NCBI GenBank assembly: GCA_016790385.1
Contig: JAEUNV010000485.1
Span: forward strand, 1-13,502
DNA: 13,502 nucleotides
Direction: 5' to 3'
Source of the DNA: Zoogloea sp.
GTDB taxonomy: Bacteria > Pseudomonadota > Gammaproteobacteria > Burkholderiales > Rhodocyclaceae
The notes under the pieces were generated by a model that was not told the origin of the DNA, did not search any database, and saw only the letters and a program-made list of their open reading frames with translations. Both the position numbers and the translations under genes were made by a program. This document shows, one piece after another, positions 12,382 to 13,502 of this stretch. Numbering within the stretch: the stretch's first letter is position 1; every line of letters starts with the position of its first letter.

Positions 12382-13502
12382 ATGCCTACCCATCCCGCCC
12401 GCGCCCTTCTCCATCTCCTCGCCCCCTATCGGCGGCGCGTGATCACCGCCGCCATCGCCCTCGTACTGGCCGCCGGCGCCATGCTGGCGGTGGGCCAGGG
12501 CTTGCGCATGGTGATCGACAAGGGCTTCTCCGCGGGTGACCCGGCCTGGCTGGATCGCAGTCTGGCCGCCATGTTCGGCGTTATCGTGCTGCTTGCCGTG
12601 GCCACCTACCTCCGCTTCTACAACGTGTCCTGGCTGGGCGAACGGGTCACCGCCGACATCCGGCGACGCGTCTTCGACCACCTGCTGTCACTCCCCCCCG
12701 CATGGTTCGAGGCCGGGCGCACCGGCGAGGTGATCTCCCGGCTCACCTCCGACACCACCCAGATCGAAAACGTGGTGGGCTCCAGCCTGTCCATCGCCCT
12801 GCGCAATGTCCTGCTGCTGACGGGCGGGCTGGTGATGCTGTTCACCACCAGCATCAAGCTCACCCTGCTGACCCTCGCCGGCGTACCCCTGGTGGTCACG
12901 CCCATTGTGGTGTTCGGGCGCAAGGTGCGCCGGCTGGCCCGGGAGAGCCAGGATCGGGTGGCCGAGCTGGGCAACCGCATCGACGAGACCATCCACGAGA
13001 TCCGCATCGTCCAGGCCTATGGCCACGAAAACGCCGACAGGCAAGACTTTGCGCGGCGCGTGGAAGAGAGCTTCGCCACTGCCCGCCAACGTGTCGCCAG
13101 CCGGGCGAAGCTGGTGGCCGCCGTGCTGCTGCTGGTCTTCGGTGCCATCGCCTTCATCCTGTGGGTGGGTGGGCACGATGTGCTGGCCGGGCGGCTGAGC
13201 GCCGGGGAGCTGTCGGCCTTTGTGTTCTATGCGGCCATCGTGGCCGGCAGCATCGGCGCCCTGTCGGAGGTTTGGGGCGAACTGCAACGGGCGGCCGGGG
13301 CCACCGAGAGGCTGATGGAGATCCTCGCCACCGCGCCGGCCATCCAGGCGCCGGCAAACCCCCGCCCCTTCCCGACGCCGGCGCGAGGGGCCATCGCTAT
13401 CGACGGGGTGCGCTTTCATTACCCCTCGCGGCCCGACACCCCCGCCCTCGACAATTTCAGCCTGGCGGTGCAGCCCGGCGAGACCGTGGCCCTGGTCGGC
13501 CC
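12382..13502 (+). CDS. ABC transporter half-molecule (permease-ATPase fusion, MsbA/multidrug type), cut by the window edge
   Basis: The frame runs from the ATG at 12382 (MPTHPARALL) to the right edge, 373 codons without a stop. Residues 1 to about 300 form a six-helix type IV exporter membrane domain, with family landmarks LGERVTADIRRRVFDHLLSL (about 76-95), GEVISRLTSDTTQIE (about 115-129) and EIRIVQAYGHE (about 207-217). The ATPase domain begins near residue 340 (IDGVRFHYPSRPDTPALDNF), and the window ends in GETVALVG, the strand entering Walker A. The complete protein would be about 590 residues and act as a homodimer exporting lipid or drug. It lacks a strong ribosome binding site. MsbA proper cannot be separated from other exporters of this class without the rest of the gene. 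Confidence 0.9.
   Translation, partial: MPTHPARALLHLLAPYRRRVITAAIALVLAAGAMLAVGQGLRMVIDKGFSAGDPAWLDRSLAAMFGVIVLLAVATYLRFYNVSWLGERVTADIRRRVFDHLLSLPPAWFEAGRTGEVISRLTSDTTQIENVVGSSLSIALRNVLLLTGGLVMLFTTSIKLTLLTLAGVPLVVTPIVVFGRKVRRLARESQDRVAELGNRIDETIHEIRIVQAYGHENADRQDFARRVEESFATARQRVASRAKLVAAVLLLVFGAIAFILWVGGHDVLAGRLSAGELSAFVFYAAIVAGSIGALSEVWGELQRAAGATERLMEILATAPAIQAPANPRPFPTPARGAIAIDGVRFHYPSRPDTPALDNFSLAVQPGETVALVG

Overview
The window is GC-rich (clearly above 60% by eye) chromosomal DNA that looks like a betaproteobacterium, most likely a Rhodocyclales/Zoogloeaceae-type organism. This is inferred from a lexA-imuA-imuB SOS cassette, an exported polyhydroxybutyrate (PHB) depolymerase-like protein, a divergent LysR/ferredoxin-NADP reductase pair of the FinR/Fpr kind, and the style of the proteins. 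No mobile element, CRISPR array, rRNA or tRNA was recognised.

Layout. 1-91 (-) is the first 30 codons of a gene running off the left edge, possibly an ABC-transporter ATPase. 95-380 (-) holds several strong stem-loops closed by a long-range helix and ends in a good intrinsic terminator; it is either the long 3' untranslated region of the peroxiredoxin/slyD operon or a separate structured RNA. 394-1426 (-) is that operon: a Bcp/PrxQ-type peroxiredoxin overlapping a SlyD-type peptidyl-prolyl isomerase by 35 nt. 1712-4540 (+) is a LexA-box-controlled lexA-imuA-imuB operon for SOS mutagenesis; the usual dnaE2 partner is not next to it. 4625-6724 (+) encodes a MATE multidrug exporter and a secreted beta-barrel-like protein. 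6731-8512 (-) is a cytoplasmic M61 metallopeptidase with a PDZ domain.

8513-8986 is a 474-bp intergenic region unlike the rest of the window. It has AT-rich stretches and three copies of the DnaA-box-like 9-mer TTGTCCACA, all on one strand and 130 and 135 bp apart. These sit in a degenerate repeat of about 130 bp that also carries a conserved small stem-loop with one covarying base pair. No dnaA, dnaN, parAB or rep gene is nearby. This is the most interesting signal in the window: a possible replication origin, a DnaA-binding cluster, or a tandem repeat encoding small RNAs.

8987-9913 (-) and 10013-10789 (+) are a divergent LysR regulator and ferredoxin-NADP reductase, with a 20-bp AT-rich dyad and a -35/-10 pair between them that fit LysR activation of fpr. 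10836-12286 (-) is a MAPEG-family membrane protein gene followed directly by the PHB depolymerase-like gene. From 12382 (+) a multidrug/lipid-type ABC half-transporter runs off the right edge just as its Walker A motif begins.

Much of the window concerns stress handling: peroxide reduction, protein folding, SOS mutagenesis, drug export, and redox supply through Fpr. Apart from the 95-380 and 8513-8986 regions the genes are ordinary, and no new multi-gene defence or biosynthetic system is visible.
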